Source of the DNA: Candidatus Parcubacteria bacterium
Lineage (GTDB): Bacteria > Patescibacteriota > Minisyncoccia > Phycocordibacterales > CAIJYI01
Direction of reading: 5' to 3'
Assembly (NCBI GenBank): GCA_026395595.1
Contig: JAPLYL010000001.1
Span: 70,174-115,516, forward strand
DNA length: 45,343 nt
In this document: positions 38,551 through 45,343 of the stretch, piece by piece
How positions within the stretch are numbered: the first letter of the stretch is position 1
How the letters are laid out: each line of letters begins with the position of its first letter
The notes under the pieces: generated by a model
The model's input: the letters and a program-made list of their open reading frames with translations, nothing else
What the model was told of the DNA's origin: nothing
The model's database searches: none
Position numbers and translations under genes: made by a program

Positions 38551-39321
38551 CTATCGTACGGGGATTTCAAAAGGATCTACGCGAGGAAGAACCTCAACTC
38601 TCGCAGGAGAAAAAACGAAAGCGATGGGCCAGGTAAAGACGACTTCAGAAGCGGAATAAGCGGAAATAGAGTCAACAACGGAAGCGCTGGCTGCCATCGC
38701 ATTATCTTCATTATCATAGACGATAGCAACGACATTGATATTTTGAACGCCTATGTTGTTTCTATTCGTGAGAGAAACCGTTACTCTCGGAGTCGGGCCA
38801 GTTTCAGGAATCGGAGCCTTTACGGAAATGTCCGGTTTTTGTCCTTCAATTTTTATCCAATCGGAAAACGAAAGAAATTCAAAAAAAGTTTTTTTTGGGA
38901 TTCGCTCACCCACATCGATGCGCGGTTCAAAAATAGCGAATTGTTCATTTGGCCTAATGTAGGTTTTCCCGACGCGTTCAGTAATAAAAACATCGTTTTG
39001 GTCGTAGAGTTTGAAACGATACGTCGCTTCTCGCACTCCAAGATTGGAATTCGGATTTTCTATATATGCCACGGCATTGTAAGCGCTCTTTCCGCTTTCA
39101 AAAGAACGCGACCACGAAACGATAGGCTTAGTAACCTGCGCCTTACAGACGACGGAACACGGCCCGCCGCAGTCGGGTCCTTCTTCTCCTTGATTTTGAG
39201 TTTTATCGGTACAGGAAGGAGGTTGATAGTATTTAGTCAGATAGACGATTCCTCCGATAAGAGAGAATACGGCTAAAATACCGAATATAAAAAACAATCT
39301 TCTTTTTGTTGACCAAAGCAT
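38551..39321 (-). CDS. Membrane-anchored Cys-rich surface protein, 256 aa
   Basis: One N-terminal helix (about residues 9-30), then a Cys-rich motif CTDKTQNQGEEGPDCGGPC with a further VVC. That pattern (C-x2-4-Q-N-x2-E-x-G-x-D-C-G-G-x-C) recurs in CPR surface proteins. The rest is beta-rich, immunoglobulin/FxLYD-like (SNLGVREATYRFKLYDQND and NNIGVQNINVVAIVYDNED). Located outside the membrane. Coupling with rodA suggests a wall-synthesis partner, but this is inference. Confidence 0.78.
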   Translation of the reverse strand: MLWSTKRRLFFIFGILAVFSLIGGIVYLTKYYQPPSCTDKTQNQGEEGPDCGGPCSVVCKAQVTKPIVSWSRSFESGKSAYNAVAYIENPNSNLGVREATYRFKLYDQNDVFITERVGKTYIRPNEQFAIFEPRIDVGERIPKKTFFEFLSFSDWIKIEGQKPDISVKAPIPETGPTPRVTVSLTNRNNIGVQNINVVAIVYDNEDNAMAASASVVDSISAYSASEVVFTWPIAFVFSPARVEVLPRVDPFEIPVR

Positions 39322-39364
39322 ACGGACAGTATATCAAAAAAAGAGAGGGGCGAGAATAGGACAA

Positions 39365-39393
39365 AAAATCCGCCACTCAAAGCGACGGATTTT
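39365..39393 (-). terminator. Terminator of the 148-aa gene
   Basis: AAAATCCG/CGGATTTT stem around a 13-nt loop, T6 on the minus strand, just past the stop at 39400. Confidence 0.65.
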
Positions 39394-39399
39394 GATATG

Positions 39400-39846
39400 T
39401 TATTTTTTTCTTTCGCCGTACGGTTTGCCGGTTATTTTTCCGTACATCATTCGCGCAAAATTCTGTTCGGATTCCGAGGAACTTTCTTTAATAATTCGTT
39501 CGTACTGTCCAAGTTTATCACCCCATCTTTCTTGATATTCTTTTTGTTCCGCTTCTCTCTTTGCTTTTTCTTCCCATTCTTTTTTCCTTTTCGCTTCGGC
39601 GATTTCAGCTTCCACTTCCTCTTTTGTTTTTCCGATATTGATATGCTCACGGTAAAAAGCAGCCGCTTCAGAAGGCGAAGTAACTTTTTTTACCGGCTCC
39701 GCTCTGGTCTCAAAATTCACCGGTTCAGTTCTTTCCGAAGACATTCTTTTAAAGAGTTCTTTGTCGTTCGCCCTATTGGCAGCATTTATACCGGCGCCTT
39801 CAAAAATCTTTTTAGGAGCCGGTTTGAATTCGTAAGTTTCTTTCAT
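39400..39846 (-). CDS. Hypothetical charged coiled-coil protein, 148 aa
   Basis: The N-terminal half is low in structure. The C-terminal half is a highly charged helix (EEVEAEIAEAKRKKEWEEKA then KREAEQKEYQERW). No membrane segment. No family recognised. It lies upstream of, but is separated by a terminator from, the rodA operon. Confidence 0.72.
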   Translation of the reverse strand: MKETYEFKPAPKKIFEGAGINAANRANDKELFKRMSSERTEPVNFETRAEPVKKVTSPSEAAAFYREHINIGKTKEEVEAEIAEAKRKKEWEEKAKREAEQKEYQERWGDKLGQYERIIKESSSESEQNFARMMYGKITGKPYGERKK

Positions 39847-39904
39847 AAAGTTCTCTTTATTTTATACCGTAATCTTACCATGAGCAAACGTTGTTCCGTC
39901 TATG

Positions 39905-39934
39905 TTGACAAGTGTTTATGTTTCGTGCTATTAT
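39905..39934 (+). promoter_or_regulatory. Promoter of two small genes
   Basis: TTGACA (39905-39910), 18-nt spacer and TATTAT (39929-39934), upstream of the 67-aa and 59-aa genes. Confidence 0.7.
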
Positions 39935-39979
39935 AAAACACAGAAAAAACATGTTTTCACCTCACAAAAGGAAAAAATT

Positions 39980-40183
39980 ATGAGCATTTTTACGTTCTTT
40001 TCAAAAAAACCGAAAGTTAAAAAATTCAGATTCACTTACCAACAATTCCCGTTCGGCGAGTGGCTTGAATTTACCGTCTCCGCCCTTGATGAAAAAGCCG
40101 CCAGTCAATCGGCTGTTGAAGTTTTTCAAAAAATGTTTGATGAGAAAAAGACGGTTATGTCCACTTTCTATCTCAAAAAATAA
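39980..40183 (+). CDS. Small basic protein, 67 aa
   Basis: Starts MSIFTFFSKKPKVKKFRFTY; soluble, with a C-terminal helix (EKAASQSAVEVFQKMFDEKK). AAAGGA precedes the ATG at 39980. A longer in-frame reading from 39902 would overlap the promoter. No family recognised. It is the first gene of a two-gene unit. Confidence 0.68.
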   Translation: MSIFTFFSKKPKVKKFRFTYQQFPFGEWLEFTVSALDEKAASQSAVEVFQKMFDEKKTVMSTFYLKK

Positions 40184-40207
40184 GCACAAAAAACAAAGGA
40201 AAAGATT

Positions 40208-40387
40208 ATGTTATTTATAGACTTAAAAGTCGGCGAAAAATTTTTCTTTTTGAACGATCTCTTAGCGCCAGAGGGGGTTCGAATTCGCGAGAAGACAGGA
40301 TTCAGTGAGTATCGTTCCCATGACAATGGAGCATTACACTTTGGCGGATTCGCCAGTTCCGAAGTGGTAGTAAAACTCAAAGGATAA
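40208..40387 (+). CDS. Small protein, 59 aa
   Basis: Sequence begins MLFIDLKVGEKFFFLNDLLA and ends ASSEVVVKLKG; it looks like a small beta-barrel. AAAGGAAAAG lies before the ATG, 24 nt after the preceding gene, and a strong terminator follows. Short proteins of this style (D-L-x-x-G-x-x-F) occur in CPR but I cannot name a family. Confidence 0.65.
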   Translation: MLFIDLKVGEKFFFLNDLLAPEGVRIREKTGFSEYRSHDNGALHFGGFASSEVVVKLKG

Positions 40388-40395
40388 AAGAAAGC

Positions 40396-40431
40396 AAAAG
40401 GGGTATGCGACCAGATGCATACCCTTTTTTT
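40396..40431 (+). terminator. Terminator of the two-gene unit
   Basis: GGGTATGC/GCATACCC with a loop of 8 nt, preceded by A's and followed by T8. Confidence 0.85.
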
Positions 40432-40449
40432 AATTAACGTTTTTGTTTA

Positions 40450-40474
40450 CAAAAAGCCGGCATTTCTGCCGGCT
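40450..40474 (-). terminator. Terminator of hepT/mntA
   Basis: AGCCGGCA/TGCCGGCT with loop TTTC (plus strand) and a T5 run on the minus strand, 9 nt past the hepT stop. Confidence 0.85.
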
Positions 40475-40482
40475 ACCTACTT

Positions 40483-40818
40483 TTATGAGATATCGAGATA
40501 TTTTTTTATCTTCTGTTCAAGTTCTTGCACATCTTTCGTCGCCGTATTCCAAATAGCCTCAACATCCAGACTAAAATAATCGTGAGAAACCATATCTCTC
40601 AAACCAGAAATTTCTTTCCATGGGACATCAATTTTTGATCTTATTTCCTCCGGAATTTTTTTGGATAGTTCCCCGATTATCTGTATTTGCATGATAACCG
40701 CGCTTTCCGTCTTACTGTCAATCAAAAAATCATTAAGACTCATTTGTCCCAGATACTCTTGTATTTTTCTGGTCGCGTCCAGTATTAAGTGAAGGTAAGC
40801 GTGATTATCTTTTTCCAT
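40483..40818 (-). CDS. HepT-like toxin (DUF86, HEPN ribonuclease)
   Basis: 111 aa, all helical. The HEPN active-site motif R-x4-H-x-Y is present: Arg74, His79 and Tyr81 in SGLRDMVSHDYFSL. In characterised pairs the toxin is an RNase inactivated when its MntA partner adenylylates the Tyr. The ATG at 40818 is inside the 3' end of mntA (14-nt overlap), so translation is coupled. Confidence 0.88.
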   Translation of the reverse strand: MEKDNHAYLHLILDATRKIQEYLGQMSLNDFLIDSKTESAVIMQIQIIGELSKKIPEEIRSKIDVPWKEISGLRDMVSHDYFSLDVEAIWNTATKDVQELEQKIKKYLDIS

Positions 40819-41107
40819 AAAGAGGCTGTAAATCTTTAAAGATATATTCCCTGAAATATGGAACAACGGCACCATCGGAAATGATATCTACTTTTTTGTT
40901 GAAAATTTTTGAAAGCTCATCTTTCATACGAACAAAATCTAAAAGAGAAAGGGGTTTGTCGCCTTTTCCGATCAGAATATCCACATCGCTTTCGGTATTT
41001 TCTTCTCCTCGCGCATACGAGCCAAAAAGACCGGCATATCGCACGCCATACTTTTCAAATACCGGGGTCGCTTTTTCTGAAAATTGTTTTATTTTTTCTT
41101 CGCTCAT
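40805..41107 (-). CDS. MntA-like antitoxin nucleotidyltransferase
   Basis: 100 aa, minimal nucleotidyltransferase. G29-S30 followed by Asp41-x-Asp43 in GLFGSYARGEENTESDVDIL is the catalytic motif. It is the antitoxin of the HepT pair, and its order before hepT is typical of such operons. Confidence 0.88.
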   Translation of the reverse strand: MSEEKIKQFSEKATPVFEKYGVRYAGLFGSYARGEENTESDVDILIGKGDKPLSLLDFVRMKDELSKIFNKKVDIISDGAVVPYFREYIFKDLQPLYGKR

Positions 41108-41194
41108 AATTTTATTTTATTACAGCCACCAAAAGATGACTGTTGACGCCTATTGGCGATGGTGCTCTCATTATAGCAAAAAACATACAAAAAA

Positions 41195-41225
41195 CAAAAA
41201 AACGAGGCAAGACGGATCTTGCCTC
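41195..41225 (-). terminator. Terminator of the 68-aa gene
   Basis: GAGGCAAGA/TCTTGCCTC with loop CGGA; T-rich run on the minus strand. Confidence 0.85.
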
Positions 41226-41233
41226 AAAATTTA

Positions 41234-41440
41234 TCAATGGTCATCCTTTTTGCAACAGCAAGAATTTCTCTTGTTTTTCTCTTCCGAAATTCGGCTTATT
41301 CTGCCGAGTCCTATGCCTAAAATAAGAAACACTGCTGAATGTCCCTCAATAACACCGGCAATACCAAGTATTATCATAACAACAAGCGCAATCGGGGTAA
41401 CCCAGAAACTGTAATGTTTAAAGAATTGACTAAATGGCAT
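41234..41440 (-). CDS. Small membrane protein with Cys-rich tail, 68 aa
   Basis: Two membrane helices (about residues 11-29 and 33-46) and a C-terminal NKRNSCCCKKDDH tail that could bind metal. GAGGAGA lies 5 nt before the ATG at 41440, so the longer reading to 41545 is rejected. No family recognised. A TTGACA sequence lies further upstream. Confidence 0.7.
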   Translation of the reverse strand: MPFSQFFKHYSFWVTPIALVVMIILGIAGVIEGHSAVFLILGIGLGRISRISEEKNKRNSCCCKKDDH

Positions 41441-41548
41441 TTTTCTCTCCTCTATTTCTTGTACAATTTTCCTCAACAAAGTTCGCTTAAAAAATTCGTG
41501 AGTGTCTTCCGAATAAAAACTATCATACATAAGCAAATATGTCAAATA

Positions 41549-41577
41549 AAAAATACCGCTCTTTCAAGCGGTATTTT
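41549..41577 (-). terminator. rRNA operon terminator
   Basis: AAAATACCGCT/AGCGGTATTTT, loop CTTTCA, T-run on the minus strand, 17 nt past the 5S rRNA. Confidence 0.88.
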
Positions 41578-41593
41578 CCTTTGAGTTTTTTGT

Positions 41594-41700
41594 TCTGGCG
41601 GCTACCTACTCTTCCCCCGAAGGAGTACCATCGGTACTACGGCGCTTAACTGCTGAGTTCGAAATGAGATCAGGTGTGACCACCGCGTCAAGCCACCAAA
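41594..41700 (-). rRNA. rrf: 5S ribosomal RNA
   Basis: Helix I TGGTGGCT pairs with AGCCGCCA. The conserved internal parts CGAACTCAGCAGTTAAG and GGGGGAAGAGTAGGT are present. About 107 nt, a normal to slightly short length. It lies about 95 nt after the 23S 3' end. Confidence 0.93.
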
Positions 41701-42091
41701 ACAAAAAACTCAAAGAGTTTTTGTATTATAAATGTTACAGAATCGTTTCGCAAGCCTTTTAATCAAAAAATCGTAAAGTAAAAACGTGATTTTCAACTTT
41801 CCTAATAGGAATCGATATATTAGTACTTCTCGGCTCAACGCCTCGCAGCGCTTACACCTAAAGCCTATCACCTAATCATCTCTTAGGGATCTCAAACGAT
41901 TCCTCATCTTGAAGCTGGCTTCGATCTTAGATGCTTTCAGATCTTATCCATTCCCGACATAGTTACTCGGCGGTGCTCCTGGCGGAACAGCCGATACACC
42001 AGAGGTCAGTTCATTCCGGTCCTCTCGTACTAGGAACAAATCTTCTCAAGAATCAACGCCTGCAGTAGATAGGAGACCAACCTGTCTCACG

Positions 42092-42636
42092 CAACAGTAG
42101 CTGTTAGCTTTCAGCTTTTAGCTGTTAGCTTCACAACGCCGTCATTACTAACGGGATCGGACTATATTATAACCTGTTCAAAAATTGAATGAAGGTTGCT
42201 GACGTGTAGTCTCTACGGGCAACGCTTGCGCATTTTCCCTCGGTATTATCCTCGTTATTTTAACCTAACAGCTAACAGCTGAAAGCTAAAACCTCGCTCG
42301 GACTTCACCGATATAAGTCAACTTGATTCAAATATATTTCTATACTTGACCGCCGTGATTTGATTGATTTCTATCTCAGAGTCTTTTTTTAGACTCCTTT
42401 TTCTTTATTTCTTCATTTAGACGAAAATTCCTCGCGGGATTCAAACTGTTCATAAACCGTAGCCTATTACAGATTTGATATCTCTCCGCGTTTTCTATAT
42501 TTTTTGTAACTTATTTTCGTCGTCATTCTGAACTTGATTCAGAATCCACGTCGTTAACGCCGTGGATTGCGGGTCAAGCCCGCAATGACAAGAAGGTATG
42601 AAGTTACTTTCCACTTGTTGGATGTACCGTTTATAA
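42092..42636 (-). other. Group I intron in 23S rRNA at E. coli position 2593, no ORF
   Basis: The exons AACCGT (ending 42637) and CGTGAGACAGG (starting 42091) rejoin to the universal H93 loop. The intron ends in G, as group I introns do. The 5' exon ends in U. Core motifs are CCCGTAGAGACTACACG (R-like; AGACTA at 42207-42212) and ATATAGTCC (S-like; TAGTC at 42160-42164), which pair as P7. No homing endonuclease frame exists. Position 2593 is the site of the well-known Chlamydomonas I-CreI intron. The exon-IGS pair at the 5' site seems U-A rather than the usual U-G. Confidence 0.82.
42522..42589. repeat. Dispersed hairpin repeat inside the group I intron
   Basis: Two hairpins, ATTCTGAA-CTTGA-TTCAGAAT and ATTGCGGG-TCAAG-CCCGCAAT, in a longer inverted repeat (GTCATT...AATGAC). 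The words (TCATTCTGAACTTGATTCAG and CATTGCGGGCTTGACCCGC) are of a type seen as dispersed repeats in many bacterial genomes. It presumably extends a peripheral intron helix. Confidence 0.75.
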
Positions 42637-43293
42637 ACGGTTTGAACCCAGCTCGCGTATCTTTTTAATTGGCGAACAGCCAAACCCTTGGGACCTTCTC
42701 CAGCCCCAGGATAAGATGAGCCGACATCGAGGTGCCGAACTCCGCCGTCGATATGGACTCTTGGGCGGAACTAGCCTGTTATCCCCAGAGTAGCTTTTAT
42801 CCGTTGAGCTTCCCCCGCATCTAATGCGAAAGGTCGGATCACTTAGCCCCGCTTTCGCGGCTGCTCGGGATGTACCCCTTACAGTGAAGCCAGCTTATGC
42901 CTATACACTATCGGCACGGTTTCCATTCGCGCCTAGCTGACCTTTGGGCTCCTCCGTTACTTTTTAGGAGGATAGCGCCCCACTAAAACTGCCCACCAGA
43001 TACTGTCTCCGAACGTTTTTGCCGTTCAGGTTAGTGTATGCCTCGAAACAGAGTGGTATTTCACTGTTGGATCCATGACAACCAAGATCGTCACTTCAAA
43101 TCCTCCCACCTATGCTACGCAGTCACAAAACATACACAATATCAAGCTACAGTAAAGCTTCTGGGGTCTTTTCGTCTAACTGCAGGTAGCCGGCATCTTC
43201 ACCGGCACTGTATTTTCACCGAGCTACTCCCCGAGACAGTTCCCCAGTCATTACGCCATTCGTGCACGTCGGAATTTACCCGACAAGGAATTG

Positions 43294-43332
<39 letters not shown>

Positions 43333-43480
43333 CAGGGCTTATAACAGCCAGCTTGATATAATCGCACCACCGTTATTTGACCTTCTGGCATTGGTCAGGC
43401 GTCACCCCCTATACATCCTCTTGCGAGTTCGCAGGGAGCTGTGTTTTTGATAAACAGTTGCCAGGGAAACTTTCGCTGCG

Positions 43481-43633
43481 GCCGGCACCTTCATTCAAAT
43501 TTCAAATCTGAAAGAAGCGCTCAGCATAACAAACAAAATTTCTCTTATACCATATAATTTGAACTTTTTGTCTCGTCTCGTTTTTGTCGCTGACACCATT
43601 CTTCAACCTTAAAAGCTGAATGAAGGTGCCGGC
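43481..43633 (-). other. Expanded helix 63 of 23S rRNA
   Basis: GCCGGCACCTTCATTCA (43481-43497) pairs perfectly with TGAATGAAGGTGCCGGC (43617-43633). The 119-nt loop between them is AT-rich and unlike conserved 23S. The place corresponds to the variable H63 region. Confidence 0.65.
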
Positions 43634-44271
43634 AAGCCTTATCCCGAAGTTACGGCTGCTTTTTTGCCGAGTTCCTTGGGGAGCAATCACTCGTTCGCCT
43701 TGGTCTTCTCGACCTGACTACCTGTGTCGGTTTACGGTACGGATTCCGTGCATTTATGCTTAGAAGTTTTTCTCGGAAGTCTGCTCTGCCATATTCCTCA
43801 GGGTTTCCCCTAAAGTTTTCGCTCTTCTTGAGTTCTCCACTAAAGGACGTTCCCCGGATTTACCAAAGGAACTCTCTCAAAGTACGAACGCAAATCCAAT
43901 AATGCGCATAACATACAAAACTTCGTCACTCCATCGCAATGCAAGGAAGTCATGGAATATTAACCATGTGTCCATCGGATGCGGCTTTCGCCATCTCCTT
44001 AGGCCCGACTAACCCTTCGCTGATTACCATCGCAAAGGAAACCTTAGTCTTTCGGCGCGCGGGGATCTCACCCGCGTTGCGGTTACTTGTGCCAACATTC
44101 TCACTTCTTGACGCTCCACCATGGGTCACCCCTTTGGCTTCACTGCAGTCAAGAACGTTCTCCTACCACGCCCGCTTTCCGAAGAAAGCGGACATCCTCA
44201 GTTTCGGTACTACGTTTAACCCCGATCATCTTCGGCGCAAGATCTCTTAGTGAGTGAGCTGTTACGCTTTC

Positions 44272-44303
<32 letters not shown>

Positions 44304-45343
44304 TCACTGTCTGAGAAATTTCACCTCCTTAAGCGTACTTAACGTAGATTTAGGGACCTTAAATGGAGGTCCGGGCTGTTTCCCTTTTGACCAATGGAGC
44401 TTAGCCCCCACAGTCTAACTGCCGAGTAATGGCTTTCAGTATTCGGAGTTTGATAGAGTTGACGAGATTGCTCCCTGTTCAACTCTTCCAGTGCTCTACC
44501 CCTGAAAGGTAACCTCGACGCTAACCCAAAAGCTATTTCGGAGAAAACCAGCTATTACCTGAATCGATTAGCTTTTCACTCCTTGCCTCAAGTCATCCGA
44601 TAGTATTGTACGGCTAACCGGTTCGGGCCTTCTTTCGCCTTTCGGCGAAATGCACCCTGCTCAAGGCAAGCTCTTCAGGCTTCGGGTCTAATGTGTAATA
44701 CTAACGCGCTATTAACACTCGCTTTCGCTGCGGCTCCATCCAGTAACGGACTTAACCTAGGCAATACACATTAACTCGTTGGCTCATTCTTCAATAGGCA
44801 CGCCATGACGGGACAGCAAGCTGCCCGCTCTGACTCCTTGTAAGCATATGGTTTCAGGATCTATTTCACTCCCCTCACCGGGGTTCTTTTCACCTTTCCC
44901 TTACGGTACTTGTTCACTATCGGTCATCAAGGAATATTTAGGCTTGGCAGATGGTCCTGCCTGATTCACACCAGATGTTTGTGTCCTGTGCTACTCGGGA
45001 TCCTGCTCGCGTACGCTCCGCTTTCGACTACCGGGCTTTCACCGTCTCTGGCTGTACCTTCCAGTACTTTCATCTAGCTTCACGTATCACTTTATACAGT
45101 CCCACAACCCCGACAGAAATTGCTTCCTGCGGTTTGGCCTCTTTCGCTTTCGCTCGCCGCTACTTACAAAATCACTTTCTTGTTTTCTTTTCCTGAGGGT
45201 ACTAAGATGTTTCAATTCCCCTCGTTCGCCTCGCTAAAGATATTTATTCTCTCTAGGATACACCTTGCGGTGTGGGTTGCCCCATTCGGATATCACCGGA
45301 TCAAAGCCCTCTTGGCGGCTCCCCGATGCTTTTCGCAGCCTGA

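Noticed and set aside
42092-42636. Homing endonuclease gene in the intron
   Set aside because: No open frame of useful length on either strand inside the intron.

Overview
The window looks like a chromosomal segment of a Patescibacteria (CPR) genome, most likely Parcubacteria. This is inferred from gene content and style, not from a database search. The signs are an initiation factor 2 with no N-terminal extension, a DUF4446 protein, a PaaX-like regulator of the type common in CPR, a membrane protein with the Cys-rich juxtamembrane motif seen in CPR surface proteins, very short spacers, many small unique proteins, and a 23S rRNA gene carrying a group I intron at the classical 2593 site.

Layout. 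1-7500 (minus strand): truncated PaaX-like regulator, tRNA-Tyr, small protein, ClpB disaggregase, a degenerate HtrA-like protein, hypothetical protein, Fe/Mn superoxide dismutase, cysteine desulfurase. 7500-15400 (mostly plus): small membrane protein, Nudix hydrolase, DUF4446, infB-rbfA, tRNA-Cys, tRNA-Leu, GNAT acetyltransferase, tRNA-Pro followed by a tRNA-derived mosaic, PAP2 phosphatase, class I glutamine amidotransferase, HD protein. 15400-20500: tRNA-Phe, FolD, HIT protein, a tRNA-Arg nested inside a second tRNA-like gene, glutaredoxin, a stand-alone HEXXH protein of FtsH type, a PurN-like formyltransferase, tRNA-Gly, a DivIC/FtsB-like protein and an unclassified small RNA gene. 20500-31600 (mostly minus): LepA, MurJ, SecF, SecD, anchored isochorismatase-like protein, GlyA, QueA, Tgt. 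31600-39900: UbiA-type prenyltransferase, zinc-ribbon protein, NAD-sugar epimerase, polyprenyl sugar transferase, GT4 glycosyltransferase, RodA and an anchored Cys-rich protein. 39900-45343: small proteins, a HepT/MntA toxin-antitoxin pair, 5S rRNA and nearly all of the 23S rRNA.

How the genes work together. The core is translation and tRNA modification (infB, rbfA, lepA, queA, tgt, tRNAs, rRNAs), protein export and quality control (secDF, clpB), envelope building (murJ, rodA, divIC-like, sugar transferase, GT4, epimerase, PAP2), one-carbon metabolism (glyA, folD, purN-like) and redox or sulfur functions (SOD, glutaredoxin, cysteine desulfurase). Many conserved genes have a -10 box only 6-9 nt before the ATG, which suggests leaderless mRNAs. 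Many small accessory genes instead have a good Shine-Dalgarno and a TTGACA-type promoter.

The most unusual content is in repeats and RNA genes: a complete tRNA-Arg(CCU) replacing the anticodon loop of another tRNA-like gene; a 46-bp perfect palindrome inserted in frame in queA that shares its core with an intergenic inverted repeat near rodA; a second long palindrome present twice; a tRNA-Pro 3'-end duplication; and dispersed hairpin repeats inside the 23S group I intron.
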